Origin: Apostichopus japonicus
Lineage: Eukaryota > Echinodermata > Holothuroidea > Aspidochirotida > Stichopodidae
DNA: 64,000 nucleotides
Direction of reading: 5' to 3'
NCBI RefSeq assembly: GCF_037975245.1
Contig: NC_092563.1
Span: 955,001 to 1,019,000, forward strand
The notes below the pieces were generated by a model. The model did not search any database and was not told the origin of the DNA. It saw only the letters and a program-made list of their open reading frames with translations. Positions within the stretch are counted from its first letter, which is position 1, and every line of letters begins with the position of its first letter. Position numbers and translations under genes: made by a program. Shown in pieces: positions 61,115-64,000 of this stretch.

Positions 61115-61277
61115 TTAAGTAGTTGTTGGAAAAGTGGTAGTTTCGTCGGTAGATCTGGCGCCGTTTCGTTCAAGAAAACGAAGTCTTTCTTTAAAATCTC
61201 GAGGATTGTTGGTGTTGTCGGATCTCCGAGGAACTTGTTCCTGTTCAACTCGAGTGAAAATATCGGAACCAGTAAAA
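61115..61277 (-). CDS. Avidin-like gene, exon 4
   Basis: It encodes FTGSDIFTRVEQEQVPRR (last strand; avidin has RVGINIFTRL) and a charged tail ending FPTTT before TAA at 61117-61115. The acceptor is TCTTCTGTAG. Confidence 0.82.
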
Positions 61278-63011
61278 CTACAGAAGAGAATGAGGAGGGA
61301 AAAGGGAAGGTTTTAAGAGTGTAGCAGTTAAAGTAATCATGTGACCATTATTTGTGTTTCTAACATATTTGAAGCTATTTGACTGATCTCATTGTTTTCA
61401 TAATTTGTTTTTTTTTTCTTCTCAATATGACTCATTGGAACCATTTGTTTTACAGACGAATTCGTGAGAAAAGAACATGTGAGAAGTAGTTGATAGAAAA
61501 GGCAAATGTATTAGTGAAATAATCAAACTGCAAGAAATGCCATACTAGGAGCTAAACAGTTACTTGTTATAGTTCTATATTTACTAGACCTATACCCCAT
61601 GTAGGGTCACAGTGGTATATGTGTGTCTCAACAAGGGGGCTAATATTCATGGATACAAAGAATTATGGTTCTGGACTCTCCCATATTGCTCATATCATAA
61701 ATATATATATAAAGCATATCGGACTTACGTAGTAATGTCTTCTTGACATTGTCTAGGTACACTTCTATGAAGTACCCATAAAGTCGTCAGGGTGTCCACA
61801 CCGTCACAATGCACACAGACCCCAGTCCAGCTGGTTGTTGAAGTGGTGTTATATCCATCCCATAGGACTGTGAAACCGAAAACTGTACCTTCCATGTTGG
61901 ACCAACCTGTGATGTAGCTAGGGCCGTCACCTTAAAATATATCCAAGATAAAGGAAGATGACAAAGTAAGAGAATTGAAAAGCAACCACAAAATTCCCTC
62001 AATTTGTTCCTCAATATCCTTCTTCGATATCCCAAAAGCCAGATCGTCTTAAAGTTAACAGTAGCATACTCAAAAGTCCAATTAGGCTGCTGGCGAAGAT
62101 CCCAAACCTGGCCACCGGTTTTCTACCTCCCTCATCCGCCCACCACCTCCCTTCCACTTCTTTGATAGCTTCATACGCCACTGTTTGGTTGCATTTTTGG
62201 AAAGTTTCTCAAACACCAGTGACGCTATTACTCACTGCAGTGGTAGTACTCGGAAAACGATCCTCGTTACTAAAATACCGTAGTAAACCAACGTATTCTA
62301 TTTTCCTATTCATGTACTCGAATACTCGTCATTCCTTACTCACATTCGTATGATAAAACACACGTACTCGATTTAAAGTACTCGATTCTTGTTCAGAAAG
62401 AGAAATTTGTGAGCACGTAAGAAAGCACATAACTGGCGCTATCATATAGCATATTGTTTGGTGTTCCTTTTGGCATCCCAATGATCCCATGCATGGTATT
62501 ACTCTACAATGTCTGAAATGAGCATGCAAATCCAAAAACAGGTAACCATGTTCAAAATTAAGAAGCTGCAAATAAAACACATCTGAACAATTCCGATAAG
62601 TACGAAAATATAGGTATACGGATTCATACTAACAAAAAAGTGTTAACAAAAGTAGAATAGAATTTGGTATGGGAATCACCTGCAGCACCATCTGAAAATT
62701 CGACAGCGGTTCGGTATTCTCCTTTGATGTACCCCTCACGAGATACCTGTAGGTACATCTCTGACCCTCTTTGATTGTACCAGTACCCTTTCAAGTTACA
62801 ACCTGATGGTTAAAGAGGAAGATATGCTACGATATGAATATTTTCGTAGTAGCGTTTGTCATATATCTGAGAATACGTATGTTACTATTTAGAAAACTTA
62901 CCCTTGTTGTTCCGAGTCAATGTGCAAAGTTAAAACTGCCTCTCCCTTCATGCACGAACACCACAATGTAATCACATTGACAAGTATATAGGCTAATCCT
63001 AGGGATTCCAT
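61115..63011 (-). CDS. Secreted avidin-family biotin-binding protein, four exons
   Basis: Exons: 63011-62902, 62802-62680, 61930-61729, 61277-61115. Exon 1 encodes a signal peptide (MESLGLAYILVNVITLWCSC...). Exons 2-4 encode an avidin domain: CNLKGYWYNQRGSEMYLQV, GEYRTAV, VFGFTVLWDG, TSWTGVC, TLWVLHRS, TGSDIFTRVE. Four exons is also the chicken avidin layout. Compared with avidin, these are kept: the Cys4-Cys83 pair, Asn12, Ser16, Tyr33, Thr35, Trp70, Trp97 and Leu99. Phe79 is Trp (as in streptavidin), Asn118 is Asp (as in streptavidin), Leu14 is Arg, and Trp110 is Asp. About 43 extra polar residues follow the domain. Exons 2-4 fit in phase. The exon 1 donor as written gives one base too many for the exon 2 frame, so the start is less certain. 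Role by family: tight biotin binding outside the cell. Confidence 0.85.
61729..61930 (-). CDS. Avidin-like gene, exon 3
   Basis: It encodes GPSYITGWSNMEGTVFGFTV and onward to QCQEDITT, carrying the Trp70 and Trp97 equivalents and the second disulfide Cys. Two more Cys (119, 139) could form an extra bond. It ends in phase 2 before GTAAGT. Confidence 0.9.
62680..62802 (-). CDS. Avidin-like gene, exon 2
   Basis: It encodes CNLKGYWYNQRGSEMYLQVS and GYIKGEYRTAVEFSDGAA, which are strands 1-3 with the Asn, Ser, Tyr and Thr pocket residues. It needs phase 1 at its start and ends in phase 1. Confidence 0.88.
62902..63011 (-). CDS. Avidin-like gene, candidate signal-peptide exon
   Basis: ATG at 63011 sits in a good context (CCCACAATGG). 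It opens a hydrophobic leader ending near SCMKGEA, and the exon ends CAACAAGG before GTAAGT. The phase is 2, whereas exon 2 needs 1. One base fewer in the GGG run at the donor would restore the frame. Confidence 0.6.
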
Positions 63012-64000
63012 TGTGGGAGTGGCAGGAAGGTTAGGGGTAGCCAAGACGAACGTTGTGCAACAAAATTATTTCATGTTACAATAATCCATATACAGGCAAT
63101 TAACGTGAGGATTTGGAGGGGGTGGGCGGGGTCGAGGTTGGGTGGTTTTACCTCAAGATACGGGAACAGGGATCTCAGGGAATTCCACGTTTGTTTATCA
63201 AATGAAATGACTTTTTTTCAGCAGCGAAATCACCAAATGAAACTGGAATTACAATTTACCTGTGTTAAAGTCATGTGTGACAAGGTCTACGATCTATAAT
63301 GAGAAGATAAAAAACGAATCAACTTCAAAGGAATTCATCTCGAAGAAGAACATGTTGGATTTGAAAGCAAACTTTAATCAGGATGTTTAGATTGTGGTCT
63401 TCCTGTACAGCTCCAAATAAATTTGCATGTGAACTGTATAATTCGTACGATTATTGGTCCACGTCATCACATGACATTTGTATCAAGTCAAGAACCGGCA
63501 CGCACTGAGGAGACACAGCTCTTGTGTACCATCCATTTGTAAAACAGAAGCCACCTCCCCTCTCGCCCCTCTCGCCCCTCTCCCTCCTAAAAAAACACGT
63601 TGAATGCAGTTGGGCGCAGTTATAAGCGAACAGTACTGAATTCACATACGTCTAGCTCAAATACAGCCGATCCACTTACAAGCCCACCTATGCACTTAAA
63701 GTTGGGACCATCCATGTTGACACCTCCAATGGGTCCACCTATTGTAGAGTTTAATATATAGAATCAACTCTGTCCAGAATCTAGTCGAACGTTAAATTTA
63801 AGAGAGTTAATTTTCTGACTTACCGCAGTAGGACTACTTGAAGGGTCTATCGTTGGTTCACAAAAAACAAACAGACAGTATATCCATGTAAATGCGCCCA
63901 TTGTTCCTATACAGATAAGAAAATAGAAAACAAATATGATTATTGACGAATATCGGCACAAGTCCAACGTTGTTTGGATATGAAGAAGATATTTTATTTA
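63012..64000. other. Region upstream of the avidin-like gene with unassigned exon-like pieces
   Basis: On the minus strand, 63907-63829 has an acceptor (TTATCTGTATAG), an ATG followed by a hydrophobic leader (MGAFTWIYCLFVFC...) and a GTAAGT donor. The piece 63738-63680 has an acceptor and GTAAGT donor and can read GPIGGVNMDGPNF. The two are not in compatible phase for that reading. They may be the start of another gene or remnants of a tandem avidin copy. Confidence 0.25.

Noticed and set aside
61088-61324. 78-codon plus-strand frame
   Set aside because: It is the antisense shadow of avidin-like exon 4.

Overview
This is intron-rich animal nuclear DNA, AT-rich by eye, with many SINEs, MITEs and microsatellites. 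It carries about five protein genes. I see no operons, bacterial genes or viral genes. An avidin-family gene, an SLC7 light-chain transporter with LAT/y+LAT features and metazoan-type tRNA-derived SINEs suggest a marine invertebrate deuterostome. An echinoderm such as a sea cucumber is my best guess, but the species is not proven from the sequence.

Layout. (1) 559-1602, plus strand: the last two coding exons of a LIM-domain protein, probably PDZ-LIM (ALP/Enigma) like. The gene begins outside the window. (2) 1603-11704: about 10 kb of intergenic DNA with one clean hAT-type MITE (7134-7501, with an 8-bp target-site duplication), a long (TA)n tract and no convincing gene. (3) 11853-40490, plus strand: a complete ten-coding-exon SLC7 transporter gene. 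All splice phases agree and it gives a 485-residue protein with the heavy-chain cysteine. Its introns hold two SINEs with target-site duplications, a foldback, minisatellites and a purine-rich tract. A 59-bp tandem repeat lies just past its stop. (4) 40491-50093: 3' flank and intergenic DNA, with an antisense ORF and some exon-like fragments that I cannot assign. (5) 50094-58871: a divergent pair of two-exon genes (minus strand 52912-50094, plus strand 57555-58871). They encode 171- and 172-residue two-helix membrane proteins, each with two PPSY motifs at the C-terminus and a phase-2 intron at the matching place. Between them lies a near-identical, inverted promoter-like module, one copy facing each gene. 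(6) 63011-61115, minus strand: a four-exon secreted avidin-family gene, convergent with the plus-strand PPSY gene. It keeps many biotin-pocket residues but has Asp where avidin has Trp110.

Working together. The SLC7 protein is expected to pair with an SLC3 heavy chain and exchange amino acids at the plasma membrane. The PPSY proteins look like membrane adaptors that recruit WW-domain proteins such as NEDD4-type ubiquitin ligases; this is inferred from motifs only. The avidin-like protein is predicted to be secreted and to bind biotin. There is no sign that these genes form a pathway. The divergent PPSY pair with its mirrored regulatory module is the most unusual unit in the window and I do not recognise its family.
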